This document shows, one piece after another, positions 55,299 through 63,921 of a stretch of 64,000 nt of DNA. Origin of the DNA: Lachnospiraceae bacterium (lineage in GTDB: Bacteria; Bacillota_A; Clostridia; Lachnospirales; Lachnospiraceae). Position 1 is the stretch's first letter. Every line of letters begins with the position of its first letter. The notes beneath the pieces were generated by a model. It was not told the DNA's origin. It searched no databases and saw only the letters and a list, made by a program, of their open reading frames with translations. The stretch spans positions 124,001 through 188,000 of the forward strand of contig JAFZAZ010000014.1 of the NCBI GenBank assembly GCA_017561985.1, written 5' to 3'. Made by a program: the position numbers and the translations under genes.

Positions 55299-56113
55299 GG
55301 CTGTCCTCCGCCGATGAAGAATGTGACAAGCAGCAGATATACAGCCGGAGCAGTGAAGATCACACTGTCAAAACGGTCAAGAATACCTCCGTGGCCGGGA
55401 ATCAGCTTGCCGTAATCCTTGATTTCATACTGCCGCTTGATGCCGGACGCAGCAAGGTCGCCGAACTGCGAAAGGATCGACGCACATGCTCCTATCACAG
55501 GCAGCGCGATCAATGGAGACCCGACAGCTGTGAGTTTGTCCTGACAGATCAGTGCAAAGATGAAACAGATTAAAGCAGCTCCGAAGACACCGCCGACACA
55601 GCCCTCGACGGACTTCTTCGGGCTGAGCACCGGAAACGCCTTGTGCTTTCCGATGAGGCGTCCCACGCAATAGGCACAGGTGTCGGAACCCCAGGCTCCG
55701 AGGAACACGAGCCACACGAGGTATGCGCCGTTGTCCATAACACGGATTCGATAGATGCAGCACAGCATCACAGCCACATAAAACAATCCGAAAAACGCGA
55801 TCAATACTTCCGTAATGTGGAAACGGGGATATCCGATGACAAACGTCATCAGTAAAAGTATTGTGAACACGATCACGCAGGGGCGTATTGCCTCCTCCTT
55901 CTCAAGAAGGATCAAAACGTAATAGCCGACAGCAGCGAAATACGATATGATCGCCGGCACTTTCCACTGCGCTTTCACAACGCGGTTGAGTTCCATCATT
56001 CCGATCAACGTGATCAAAAGAAGAACACCAAACAGCAGATACCCGCCGAATCCGATGGCAAGAATTGCTACCAGAACAAGCAGAATTCCGCTGATCAATC
56101 GCTCTTTAAACAT
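55295..56113 (-). CDS. cdsA: Phosphatidate cytidylyltransferase
   Basis: A 272-residue polytopic membrane enzyme making CDP-diacylglycerol from phosphatidate and CTP. About eight helices are visible. The C-terminal CdsA signature appears as SILSQFGDLAASGIKRQYEIKDYGKLIPGHGGILDRFDS, with the metal-binding aspartates. GGAGG precedes the ATG; the stop overlaps the dxr start. Confidence 0.96.
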   Translation of the reverse strand: MFKERLISGILLVLVAILAIGFGGYLLFGVLLLITLIGMMELNRVVKAQWKVPAIISYFAAVGYYVLILLEKEEAIRPCVIVFTILLLMTFVIGYPRFHITEVLIAFFGLFYVAVMLCCIYRIRVMDNGAYLVWLVFLGAWGSDTCAYCVGRLIGKHKAFPVLSPKKSVEGCVGGVFGAALICFIFALICQDKLTAVGSPLIALPVIGACASILSQFGDLAASGIKRQYEIKDYGKLIPGHGGILDRFDSVIFTAPAVYLLLVTFFIGGGQP

Positions 56114-56134
56114 TCCGATATCCTCCGAAACCGA

Positions 56135-56860
56135 TCATTTTACTCCGCCGAAACGGCGATCCCGCCCGGCGTAATAAGCAATAGCTTTTTCAAGCTCTTT
56201 TTTATTGAAATCCGGCCACAGCACATCCGTAAAATAAAACTCGGTGTAAGCAAGCTGCCACGGCAGGAAATTCGATGTTCGCTTCTCTCCGCTCGTGCGG
56301 ATCATCAGGTCCGGATAAGGGATTCCGGCAGTGTCAAAGTAAGAGTTGAACAGCTCCTCCGTGAGATCCTCGGGGTTCTTCGTTCCGTTTTTGCAGTCCT
56401 CCGCGAACTTTCTCGCTGCACGCAGGATCTCATCGCGGCCGCCGTAGTTGATAGCAACCTGAAAATTCAGTCCCGTGTTCGAAGCCGATACGCTCTCGAG
56501 CGTCCTGATGCTCTCCTGAAGATCGGGCTCCAATGCAGAGATATCGCCGATGACACGGACTTTCATATTGTTCTTGCTGCTTCGCTCGATACTGGTCTGC
56601 ATGTACTTTCGCAGGAGCTTCATCAAAGCGTCGATCTCATCCTGCGGGCGCGCCCAGTTTTCCGTGGAAAATGCATACACAGTGAGGTACTTGATCCCGA
56701 GATTCCAGGCATCCTCACAGATCTGTTCCACCACCCGGCTTCCCTGCGCATGTCCTGCGTTTCTGGGAAGAAAACGTTTCTTTGCCCAGCGGCCGTTGCC
56801 GTCCATGATGATCGCAACATGCTGCGGTACCACGAGCGGCGTCTCCTGCTGCTTCGCCAT
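56135..56860 (-). CDS. uppS: Isoprenyl transferase (undecaprenyl diphosphate synthase)
   Basis: A 241-residue cis-prenyltransferase making the lipid carrier for cell-wall synthesis. IIMDGNGRWAKKR (17-29) holds the catalytic Asp and phosphate site, and RTSGEKRTSNFLPWQLAYTEFYF (near 200) is the other conserved region. It follows frr after a hairpin and precedes cdsA by 21 bp. AAGGAGAG precedes the ATG. Confidence 0.97.
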   Translation of the reverse strand: MAKQQETPLVVPQHVAIIMDGNGRWAKKRFLPRNAGHAQGSRVVEQICEDAWNLGIKYLTVYAFSTENWARPQDEIDALMKLLRKYMQTSIERSSKNNMKVRVIGDISALEPDLQESIRTLESVSASNTGLNFQVAINYGGRDEILRAARKFAEDCKNGTKNPEDLTEELFNSYFDTAGIPYPDLMIRTSGEKRTSNFLPWQLAYTEFYFTDVLWPDFNKKELEKAIAYYAGRDRRFGGVK

Positions 56861-56904
56861 TCGGTCTCTCCTTCGTCACATAGGTACAACGTCGTTCACT
56901 TCAT

Positions 56905-56933
56905 GCGAAAAGGGCGTCGAAGACGCCCTTCGC
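56905..56933 (-). terminator. Hairpin between frr and uppS
   Basis: AGGGCGTC / GACGCCCT, 8 bp with a 3-nt loop, extended by GCG/CGC, then TTTTCGC on the minus strand. The short T run suggests partial termination. Confidence 0.55.
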
Positions 56934-56955
56934 AATCGTTTCCGTGCACGGCATA

Positions 56956-57504
56956 TTATACCGTCATAATCTCTTTCGTCTTGTCATCGATGGTCTTGTC
57001 GATGTCTTCGATGAACTTGTCGGTCATCTTCTGAGCGTCGGTCTCCATCTTCTTGGTCTCGTCCTCGGAAATCTCCTTGCCGGCCTTCTTGATGGCGTCG
57101 TTCGCGTCGCGGCGGATGTTGCGGATGGCAACCTTTGCTGCCTCGCCCTTCTTCTTAACGTCCTTTGCGAGCTCCTTACGACGATCCTCGGTCAGCTCAG
57201 GGAACGTAAGACGGATCACCTTGCCGTCGTTGCTCGGCGTGATGCCGATGTCGGATGCCATGATCGCCTTCTCGATCTCCTTGATCATCTTCGACTCCCA
57301 GGGCTGGATCATGATCACGCGAGCCTCGGGAACGGATACGTTTGCCACGCCCTGGAGATTCGTCTGTGTGCCGTAGTAATCAACGCGCAGCTTGTCAAGA
57401 AGGTGCGGGTTTGCACGTCCGGCGCGAATGTTTGCGTACTCTTCCTTGAGGAAATCAAGGGTCTTGTTCATCGATGCTTCAAAAGGTTTCAAAATCTCAT
57501 GCAT
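56956..57504 (-). CDS. frr: Ribosome recycling factor
   Basis: A 182-residue RRF that splits post-termination ribosomes with EF-G. RAGRANPHLLDKLRVDYYGTQTNLQGVANVSVPEAR (near 27-65) is diagnostic, and the remainder is the long three-helix bundle. It is 21 bp downstream of pyrH, the standard pairing. AGGAAG precedes the ATG. Confidence 0.97.
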   Translation of the reverse strand: MHEILKPFEASMNKTLDFLKEEYANIRAGRANPHLLDKLRVDYYGTQTNLQGVANVSVPEARVIMIQPWESKMIKEIEKAIMASDIGITPSNDGKVIRLTFPELTEDRRKELAKDVKKKGEAAKVAIRNIRRDANDAIKKAGKEISEDETKKMETDAQKMTDKFIEDIDKTIDDKTKEIMTV

Positions 57505-57525
57505 AAGTAACTTCCTCCAATCTTC

Positions 57526-58230
57526 CTACACGGTGACGACGGTGCCGGTGTTGGTGCCGGATACGTTCGTCACAATGCTGTTTTCTTCATTGAGCGAGAA
57601 CACCAGGGTCGGAATGTTGTTCTCCATACACATAACGGTCGCCGTGAGGTCAAGCACCTTCAGCTTCCTGTCCAAAAGCTCCTGGTATGTCACGGTCGTA
57701 TATTTCTTCGCGTTCGGATTCGTCTTCGGATCGGAATCGTAAACGCCGTCCACGGCGCGAGCCATTACGATGGCGTCGCAGTCAAGCTGTACCGCGCGAA
57801 GTGCCGTTGCCGTATCGGTCGAAAAATAAGGATGTCCGGTTCCTCCCGCAAGGAAGATCACGCTTCCGTTCTTCATCGCTCCGACCGCGCGGTCCTTTGA
57901 GAACAGCTCACTGACGTCTCCGCATGCAAACGGTGTGAAGATCTCGGTCTTCATTCCGCAGCATCTGCAGATCTCTGACATGTAAATGCAGTTCATGACC
58001 GTCGCAAGCATTCCGATGGAATCCGCCTTCGTGCGATCGATTGTCTTGCTGCTTCTTCCGCGCCAGAAGTTGCCGCCGCCGATCACGATCGCGATCTCGA
58101 TGCCTTCGTCTGAAAGCTTTTTGATCTGCTTCGCAACCTCCATGCACGTAGCTTCGTCAAATCCCATGTGACGATCTCCGGCAAGAGCCTCGCCGCTCAA
58201 CTTCAATAATACTCTCTTGTAAGTGCTCAA
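57526..58230 (-). CDS. pyrH: UMP kinase
   Basis: A 234-residue amino-acid-kinase-fold enzyme phosphorylating UMP. YKRVLLKLSGEAL starts the protein, VIGGGNFWRG (near 55) and TGHPYFSTDTATALRA (near 130) bind substrate. The start is TTG at 58230, with GGAGG 5 nt upstream; an in-frame GTG at 58248 contains the ribosome binding site and is not plausible. Confidence 0.95.
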   Translation of the reverse strand: MSTYKRVLLKLSGEALAGDRHMGFDEATCMEVAKQIKKLSDEGIEIAIVIGGGNFWRGRSSKTIDRTKADSIGMLATVMNCIYMSEICRCCGMKTEIFTPFACGDVSELFSKDRAVGAMKNGSVIFLAGGTGHPYFSTDTATALRAVQLDCDAIVMARAVDGVYDSDPKTNPNAKKYTTVTYQELLDRKLKVLDLTATVMCMENNIPTLVFSLNEENSIVTNVSGTNTGTVVTV

Positions 58231-58309
58231 GGGAACCTCCCGTATCACCGACCGAAATGTCGGATTTCGTCGGAAAGAGGCGATGTATTCGCCTTTGTTT
58301 CCGTCCCAT

Positions 58310-58338
58310 ATTGTACCATACCCGCCCTGTCAAATCAA
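58310..58338 (-). promoter_or_regulatory. Promoter of the pyrH-frr-uppS-cdsA-dxr-rseP-ispG-polC cluster
   Basis: The minus strand reads TTGATT (58338-58333), 17 nt, TACAAT (58315-58310) with a TGG extension. A TTGACA lies nearby but at only 12 nt spacing. Confidence 0.62.
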
Positions 58339-58348
58339 CACTAAAAGT

Positions 58349-58379
58349 AAGACCCCGGAAGGGAAACTTCCGAGGTCTT
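58349..58379 (-). terminator. Terminator of the sugar ABC transporter operon
   Basis: AAGACCTCGGAA / TTCCGGGGTCTT on the minus strand, a 12-bp stem with one wobble and a 7-nt loop, then TTACTTTTAG. Confidence 0.75.
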
Positions 58380-58445
58380 TACACTGTCGTAAAATCATCA
58401 TTTTCCAAATACGTACAAGGCCCGAATGTCGAGCAAACGCGGCGT

Positions 58446-59318
58446 TTATTCCTTCACGCCGCCGACGGAAACGCCGCCGACAATGCTGCGTGCGAAGAAC
58501 ACATACACGGCGATAACCGGCAGCACGGCAAGCGCCATTGCGATGTACTGGAATCCGAAGTCCTTGTCCTTCTCCGCTGCGGCGCGGAGTGAATAGATCA
58601 GTATCGGAAGCGTACGTTTTTCGGTCTTCTGGATCAGCATCGCAGGCATGTAGTAATTGTTCCAGCTTGCGACAAATGCGAAGATCAGCTGTACCGAGAG
58701 CGCCGAGCGCATCAGCGGCAGAACGATCCTGTTCAGAATTCCGATCTCATGAGCACCGTCGATGCGGGCCGCTTCAATCAGCGACATCGGAAGGTTGCTC
58801 TTCATATACTGCACAATGTAGAAATACGTGATCGGCGCAGCGATCGAAGGGACGATCAGTGGAATGTAGTTGTCCTGCATATCCAGAACATCCACGATAA
58901 GGCGGTAGAAACCGAGCGAGGTAACCTGCGTCGGAATCATCATGATCGCAAGGATGAAGACATGGATTGCGTTGCGTCCCTTGAAGCGGTATGCGTGAAT
59001 CGCATACGCGGTCATCAGCGAAAAATACACGGAAAGGAACGCCGTGGAAAATGCGATGATCGCACTGTTAATGATACCGCGTCCGAAGTTGAGCGTACTG
59101 TTCGAGAGTGATTTCCAGTTGTCCAGCAGATGATTCGAAGGAACCAGCGAAGGGCCTCCGTAAATCTGCGAATGCGAACGGGTCGCGTTGATGAACAACA
59201 GGTAGAACCAGACCAGACAGAGAAGGCTCAACAGGACAAGAACCAAATAGGCTATCACACGGATCGTGCGAATGCCGAGGGATTTTTTAACGGTGAATTC
59301 ACCGGTAGATCCAGCCAT
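58446..59318 (-). CDS. Carbohydrate ABC transporter permease (MalG/CUT1 type)
   Basis: A 290-residue permease with about six membrane helices. The EAA loop appears as SLIEAARIDGAHEIGILNRIVLPLM (near 193-217), which contacts the ATPase. GRGIINSAIIAFSTA and the C-terminal VGGVSVGGVKE fit CUT1 MalG-like proteins. It is 14 bp downstream of the MalF-type permease. The operon has no ATPase gene, so a shared MsmX-type ATPase encoded elsewhere is expected. Confidence 0.92.
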   Translation of the reverse strand: MAGSTGEFTVKKSLGIRTIRVIAYLVLVLLSLLCLVWFYLLFINATRSHSQIYGGPSLVPSNHLLDNWKSLSNSTLNFGRGIINSAIIAFSTAFLSVYFSLMTAYAIHAYRFKGRNAIHVFILAIMMIPTQVTSLGFYRLIVDVLDMQDNYIPLIVPSIAAPITYFYIVQYMKSNLPMSLIEAARIDGAHEIGILNRIVLPLMRSALSVQLIFAFVASWNNYYMPAMLIQKTEKRTLPILIYSLRAAAEKDKDFGFQYIAMALAVLPVIAVYVFFARSIVGGVSVGGVKE

Positions 59319-59332
59319 ATCTCTGCCTCCTC

Positions 59333-60301
59333 TCAGTCGTCATTTTTCACCATGAAACGGTACACAATATAGCTCAGAATACCCGTGACGATCAGAAGCA
59401 CCACGGAGAGCGCACCTGCGGCACCGAAGTTCTGGCTCTTGGAGATGTACGTTGCGAGACGCATGATGATCGTCTCTGCGGCAGGTCCGCTCGACGAGAA
59501 GATATCTTTGCTCATCGGCATACCCTTGCCCTTTGTGATAACCTGGGGCACATCGTACATCTGAATACCGCCGATCAGCGAGGTGATCAGCACATAGACA
59601 AGAATCGGACGAAGGACGGGAAGTGTTATTTTCCGGAATACCTGGAACTGGCTTGCGCCGTCCACTTCCGCCGCCTCAAACAGCGACTCGTTGATGCCCA
59701 TGATACCTGCCATCAGCAATATTGTTGTATTTCCGAACCACATGATAAAGTTGATAAATGCAATCAACCCTCGTGTCGTTGATATTTTCGTAAACAAGTC
59801 GAAGTCTTCCGCCATTCCGAACGACTCGAGCACCTGGTGAACCGGGCCGCCGCGCGAAAACATAAGGAAGATCATCATACCGAACGCGATCGCCATGATC
59901 AGGTTCGGCAGATAAATAACCGCTTTAAAGAATCCTGCAGCTCGGATGCGAAGTCTCGTGTTTGCAAACCACGAGGCAAGCAGCAGGGAAAAGATGATCT
60001 GCGGAACAAATCCCATGATCCAGAGCACCATCGTGTTGAATCCGAGGCGCAAAATGCCTGTATCCTCACTGAAAAGCGCCTTGTAATTCTTGAACCATAC
60101 AAACTTGTGCACTTCCGTCAGATCCTGTGCGGTGTAATGGTCAAAAAAGCTGAAATAAACAGTCTGCAACAGCGGATAAAACGAAAAAACCAGGAAAACG
60201 ACAAAAAACGGGATTAAGAAGATATAACCCCACTTGTCTCTTCCCAGCTTCGTACGCTTGCGTGTAATTGTATTTTCCGTAACCGAAGTTGTGTTGTCCA
60301 T
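59333..60301 (-). CDS. Carbohydrate ABC transporter permease (MalF/CUT1 type)
   Basis: A 322-residue permease with six helices. PFFVVFLVFSFYPLLQTVYFSFFD near the N-terminus and the EAA loop SLFEAAEVDGASQFQVFRKITLPVLRP (near 212-238) are typical of MalF/LacF/UgpA-type proteins. It pairs with the next permease; a perfect hairpin separates it from the binding-protein gene upstream. Confidence 0.92.
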   Translation of the reverse strand: MDNTTSVTENTITRKRTKLGRDKWGYIFLIPFFVVFLVFSFYPLLQTVYFSFFDHYTAQDLTEVHKFVWFKNYKALFSEDTGILRLGFNTMVLWIMGFVPQIIFSLLLASWFANTRLRIRAAGFFKAVIYLPNLIMAIAFGMMIFLMFSRGGPVHQVLESFGMAEDFDLFTKISTTRGLIAFINFIMWFGNTTILLMAGIMGINESLFEAAEVDGASQFQVFRKITLPVLRPILVYVLITSLIGGIQMYDVPQVITKGKGMPMSKDIFSSSGPAAETIIMRLATYISKSQNFGAAGALSVVLLIVTGILSYIVYRFMVKNDD

Positions 60302-60374
60302 AATCCGTCTCCGTAACCGTCCGGCTGGCGAACGGTGCGATCTGTGGTGTACAGAATATCATTTTTCAGTAATA

Positions 60375-60401
60375 CCGGATGCCCGCACAAGGGGCATCCG
60401 G
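60375..60401 (-). repeat. Hairpin between binding-protein and permease genes
   Basis: CCGGATGCCC / GGGCATCCGG, a 10-bp perfect stem with a 7-nt loop and no T run. In such operons a hairpin here stabilises the binding-protein mRNA and limits readthrough, so the binding protein is made in excess. Confidence 0.75.
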
Positions 60402-60427
60402 TACAGTTTACTGAGTGTCACTGGCGA

Positions 60428-61786
60428 TTAGCGAGCAACCTTATCAACGTTAAGCTCAGGATATAATGCCTTGATCTTAGCCTTGAATGCTGCGATAGCT
60501 TCGTCAAGCGTTGCATTGCCGAGGAAGTACTCCTTCATGCATGCCTGGAAGTTCTCGTTGCAGCCCTGATCGTAAGCACTTGCGTACTTGATCTGGATCT
60601 TGTTAGCACCCTCAGCGAGAACGCCGTAGAGGTTCTGTCCGCCAAGATACTGGTTGCCGATGTTTGCATCAGCAGCAAGCTTCTCCATTGCAGGCTTGTC
60701 ATTTACGAAGTCAGAGTACTTCTGAGCAAGCTTTACAAGGTTCTCGGTATCAGCCGTCATCTTGAGGATGATGTCCTTTACAAGCTCCTTATTGTCGGTG
60801 CCGGTAGCCGGGCAAAGCCAAGTGCCGCCCCAGAAGAAGCCCTCGGGACCAACCGTGATGCGCCAGTTGCCTGCAGCACCAACGGAATCAGGCTCGGAAC
60901 AGTTCATGCAGAAATCGATGAACCAAGCAGGTCCGAAGTAGCAGAATACCTTACCGGAGGTAAAGAAGCCGTCCTTCCAGGGACCCTGACCCCAAAGGGA
61001 ATCCTTGAGGTTGTAACCGTTGTCGGTAAATCTCTTGGTCTGGTCAACCCACTCCCAGATTCTTGCGTCAACGACAACATTCTTGTCAGCGTCAACCCAA
61101 GCGGAAGTTACGTTGTTGGAGAATACACGATAGTCATCATCGAAACCGGCAACCATTGCGTAACCGGCTTCCTTCATCTTCGCTGCAGTAGCCTCGAAGG
61201 TAGCCCAGTCCTTAACGGATTCCTGAACCACTGCCGGGTCATCGGAACCGAGAACTGCCTTTGCGATGTCGGCACGGTAGATCAAACCTGCCGGGCATCC
61301 CTGCCACGAAACACCCTTAAGGTTGCCCTTGGAGTCCGTAACGATATCCTGCGTATACTTGTACTGGTTAGCAAGATCCTTGTTTACGTCGATACCGAGA
61401 TCAGCAACGTTCATTGCGTAAGCGGAATCAACATACTTGAGCGCGTAGTCAGCCTCGATGAGGAAAAGGTCAACCTTGTCGTCTGCAGAAGCCTTTGCCT
61501 GCTTCTTAAATGCCTCATCAAGTGCATTCTGGTAAGCGTTGTCGTCACTGGGAACGATGTTCCAGATAACGGTTACATCACCGATCTTACCCTTGTTAGC
61601 GTCTTTTGCGTCCTTCTCATAGCCGGGATAGAGATTCTCGACACGGGTCTTGAACTCCTCGTTCCAGCAGCGAATGTTCAGGACTTTTCCGACAGCGTTC
61701 TCATCCTTCTTGCCGCAGGCTGCAAAACAGCCGATTACCATCGCAAGAACGAGAACCAAAGAGAGTACTTTTGCTACTTTCTTCAT
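60428..61786 (-). CDS. Sugar ABC transporter substrate-binding lipoprotein
   Basis: A 452-residue extracellular binding protein (family 1). A lipoprotein signal (1-24, VIGCFAAC; Cys20 or Cys24) is followed by a short linker and VLNIRCWNEEFKTRVENLYPGYEK. WQGCPAGLIYRADIAKAVLG and GFFWGGTWLCPATGTDN mark the ligand cleft region, rich in aromatic residues as in oligosaccharide binders. The start is the ATG at 61786 with AAGGAGTG 7 nt upstream; an upstream extension would include the promoter leader. First gene of a three-gene operon. The ligand is not determined. Confidence 0.92.
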   Translation of the reverse strand: MKKVAKVLSLVLVLAMVIGCFAACGKKDENAVGKVLNIRCWNEEFKTRVENLYPGYEKDAKDANKGKIGDVTVIWNIVPSDDNAYQNALDEAFKKQAKASADDKVDLFLIEADYALKYVDSAYAMNVADLGIDVNKDLANQYKYTQDIVTDSKGNLKGVSWQGCPAGLIYRADIAKAVLGSDDPAVVQESVKDWATFEATAAKMKEAGYAMVAGFDDDYRVFSNNVTSAWVDADKNVVVDARIWEWVDQTKRFTDNGYNLKDSLWGQGPWKDGFFTSGKVFCYFGPAWFIDFCMNCSEPDSVGAAGNWRITVGPEGFFWGGTWLCPATGTDNKELVKDIILKMTADTENLVKLAQKYSDFVNDKPAMEKLAADANIGNQYLGGQNLYGVLAEGANKIQIKYASAYDQGCNENFQACMKEYFLGNATLDEAIAAFKAKIKALYPELNVDKVAR

Positions 61787-61811
61787 AGATGAACACTCCT
61801 TCACTTTTTTT

Positions 61812-61833
61812 ACGGTGGCGGATTTACCACCGT
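61812..61833. promoter_or_regulatory. Inverted repeat in the leader of the ABC operon
   Basis: ACGGTGG / CCACCGT with an 8-nt centre lies between the -10 and the ribosome binding site. It may be an operator or a leader hairpin; no regulator gene is adjacent. Confidence 0.5.
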
Positions 61834-61875
61834 TTCTGGTCGTAATCTGCGTGTAACAGACTCGCCAACGCGGCA

Positions 61876-61904
61876 AATATAACATACGATTTTGTGCAGT
61901 GCAA
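61876..61904 (-). promoter_or_regulatory. Promoter of the sugar ABC transporter operon
   Basis: The minus strand reads TTGCAC (61904-61899), 17 nt, TATATT (61881-61876), with an 85-nt leader. Confidence 0.78.
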
Positions 61905-62119
61905 TAGGATTTTCACAATTTCTTCATATTTTTTTGGTCATTTTTCCCGAAAAATGTAGAATTTTTACAAGAAAATGTCTTTTCTTATAATCGTATTGGT
62001 AGAATGTCACATACTCTCCTCTTGCCATTTCCAAAACGCGATAAATCGTAAAAAATGCATTTTTTAACGTGTTTTGACTATTTAATCTCTCGGAAAATGT
62101 GACCAATGGACACAAAAAA
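61905..62119. other. AT-rich intergenic region between tsf and the ABC operon
   Basis: About 215 bp, markedly AT-rich, with A/T runs and a palindrome AAAAAATGCATTTTTT (62049-62064), and one GGAAAATG word (62092-62099). No coding sequence with a ribosome binding site, tRNA or clear riboswitch was found. Confidence 0.5.
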
Positions 62120-62142
62120 GGGCTGCGGATCAACCGCAGCCC
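62120..62142 (-). terminator. Terminator of rpsB-tsf
   Basis: GGGCTGCGG / CCGCAGCCC, a 9-bp perfect stem with a 5-nt loop, followed on the minus strand by TTTTTT. Confidence 0.92.
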
Positions 62143-62170
62143 TCGTGTAATGCAAGCATTATTTTTACTT

Positions 62171-63100
62171 TTACTGTCCCATCTGCTTTGCAACTTCTTC
62201 AGCAAAGTTCTCTTCTCTCTTTTCAAGGCCCTCACCGGTCTCGAAACGTACGAACTTCACAATGTCAAGATCCTTGGAAACGCTTGCCACATAACCGGCA
62301 ACCTTCTTCTCCTGATCCTTAACATAAATCTGGTCAACAAGGCAGATCTCCTTGAGCTCTTTCTCAAGACGACCCGGAACGATACGCTCGATTACGATGT
62401 TTTCCGGCTTCGGCTTAGCGCTCTCAGCGTTCTCTTTGAGTGCTTCCTTCGTGATGATGTCGGTCTCGCTTGCGATGAAGTCAGCCGAGATCTCTTCCTT
62501 GCGAACGTATGCGGGCTTCATAGCGCAAACCTGCATTGCAACGTTCTTAGCGCACTCGATCGTAGCGTCGTTAGCCTCACCCTTCATCTGAACAAGGATG
62601 CCGAGCTTGCCGCCGTTGTGGATATAGCTTACTACGAAGCCGTCCTCAGCAACGATCTTCTCGAAACGACGGATGGAAAGTTTCTCTCCGATAACCGCAA
62701 CAAGGTTTGCAAGAGCCTCCTTGATGGATACCGAAGAATCCTCGCACCAGGGCTCAGCAAGGAAGCAGTCGATGCAGGCAGCGTTGCTCTCTGCAGCCTG
62801 CTTAGCAACCTTAGCTACGAAGCTCTGGAACTTCTCGTTCTTTGCAACGAAGTCTGTCTCGGAGTTAACCTCAACAACTGCCGCAACCTTATTGTCCTCG
62901 GTAACATATGCAGCGCAGATACCTTCTGCTGCGATTCTGCTCTCTTTCTTGGCAGCCTTGGCAAGACCGTTCTCACGGAGCCATACTACCGCCTTCTCCA
63001 TATCGCCGTCGGTCTCGGTAAGTGCCTTCTTGCAGTCCATCATGCCGGCGCCGGTCGTCTCACGGAGATCCTTAACCATACTTGCTGTAATTGTAGCCAT
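62171..63100 (-). CDS. tsf: Elongation factor Ts
   Basis: A 309-residue nucleotide exchange factor for EF-Tu. The N-terminal UBA-like part KDLRETTGAGMMDCKKALTE is diagnostic, as is VEVNSETDFVAKNEKF (near 78-93), which contacts EF-Tu. Downstream of rpsB; a strong terminator follows. Confidence 0.97.
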   Translation of the reverse strand: MATITASMVKDLRETTGAGMMDCKKALTETDGDMEKAVVWLRENGLAKAAKKESRIAAEGICAAYVTEDNKVAAVVEVNSETDFVAKNEKFQSFVAKVAKQAAESNAACIDCFLAEPWCEDSSVSIKEALANLVAVIGEKLSIRRFEKIVAEDGFVVSYIHNGGKLGILVQMKGEANDATIECAKNVAMQVCAMKPAYVRKEEISADFIASETDIITKEALKENAESAKPKPENIVIERIVPGRLEKELKEICLVDQIYVKDQEKKVAGYVASVSKDLDIVKFVRFETGEGLEKREENFAEEVAKQMGQ

Positions 63101-63143
63101 TGTATTGTTCTCCTATCCGGGTTATACCCCTGTATTTTGGAAT

Positions 63144-63168
63144 CGCGTCCGGCAAATTACCGGACGCG
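63144..63168 (-). other. Intergenic hairpin between rpsB and tsf
   Basis: CGCGTCCGG / CCGGACGCG, a 9-bp perfect stem with a 7-nt loop, directly after the rpsB stop and without a T run. It may adjust the rpsB:tsf ratio by RNA processing or partial termination. Confidence 0.55.
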
Positions 63169-63177
63169 TTTATCAAC

Positions 63178-63921
63178 TTACTGCTCCTGCTCGACTTCCT
63201 CGGCTGCTGCCTCGTTCTCGGTAGGATCTACAAGCTCTTCACCCTGGTTCGCCTCGATGACAGCATCTGCCATCTTGCCGACGATGAGCTTAACGGCGCG
63301 GATTGCGTCGTCGTTGCCCGGAATAACATAATCGAGCTCGTCCGGATCACAGTTCGTGTCCGCGATACCGATCAACGGAATTCCGAGGGAATGTGCTTCC
63401 TGTACGCAGATTCTTTCCTTCTTAGGGTCTACAACAAAGATAGCGTCCGGAACCTTGGTCATCTCTTTAATACCGCCGAGGTTCTTCTCCAGCTTCTCCC
63501 ACTCCTTCTTGATGCCGATAACTTCCTTCTTGGGAAGAACATCGAACGTGCCGTCCGTCGACATCTTCTCGATCTCCTTGAGTCTTGCGATACGGGAACG
63601 GATCGTCTTGAAGTTCGTGAGCATACCGCCGAGCCAACGCTCGTTTACAAAATACATACCGCAGCGCTCAGCCTCGCTCTTGATCGAGTCCTGTGCCTGC
63701 TTCTTCGTACCAACGAAGAGGATCTTGCCGCCGTCTGCAGCGATCTTCTTCACGGCCGTGTAAGCCTCGTCCACCTTACCCACCGACTTCTGAAGGTCGA
63801 TGATGTAGATACCGTTTCTCTCGGTATAGATGTACGGAGCCATCTTAGGGTTCCAGCGTCTGGTCTGATGTCCGAAATGAACACCGGCTTCCAGAAGCTG
63901 CTTCATGGAAATAACACTCAT
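63178..63921 (-). CDS. rpsB: 30S ribosomal protein S2
   Basis: A 247-residue S2 with [20 protein letters not shown] at the N-terminus, LGGMLTNF near 95, and an acidic C-terminal tail (EEVEQEQ). The start is the ATG at 63921 with GGAGGT 6 nt upstream; a longer frame to 63960 lacks a ribosome binding site. First visible gene of the rpsB-tsf operon; its promoter lies near or beyond the window edge. Confidence 0.97.
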   Translation of the reverse strand: MSVISMKQLLEAGVHFGHQTRRWNPKMAPYIYTERNGIYIIDLQKSVGKVDEAYTAVKKIAADGGKILFVGTKKQAQDSIKSEAERCGMYFVNERWLGGMLTNFKTIRSRIARLKEIEKMSTDGTFDVLPKKEVIGIKKEWEKLEKNLGGIKEMTKVPDAIFVVDPKKERICVQEAHSLGIPLIGIADTNCDPDELDYVIPGNDDAIRAVKLIVGKMADAVIEANQGEELVDPTENEAAAEEVEQEQ

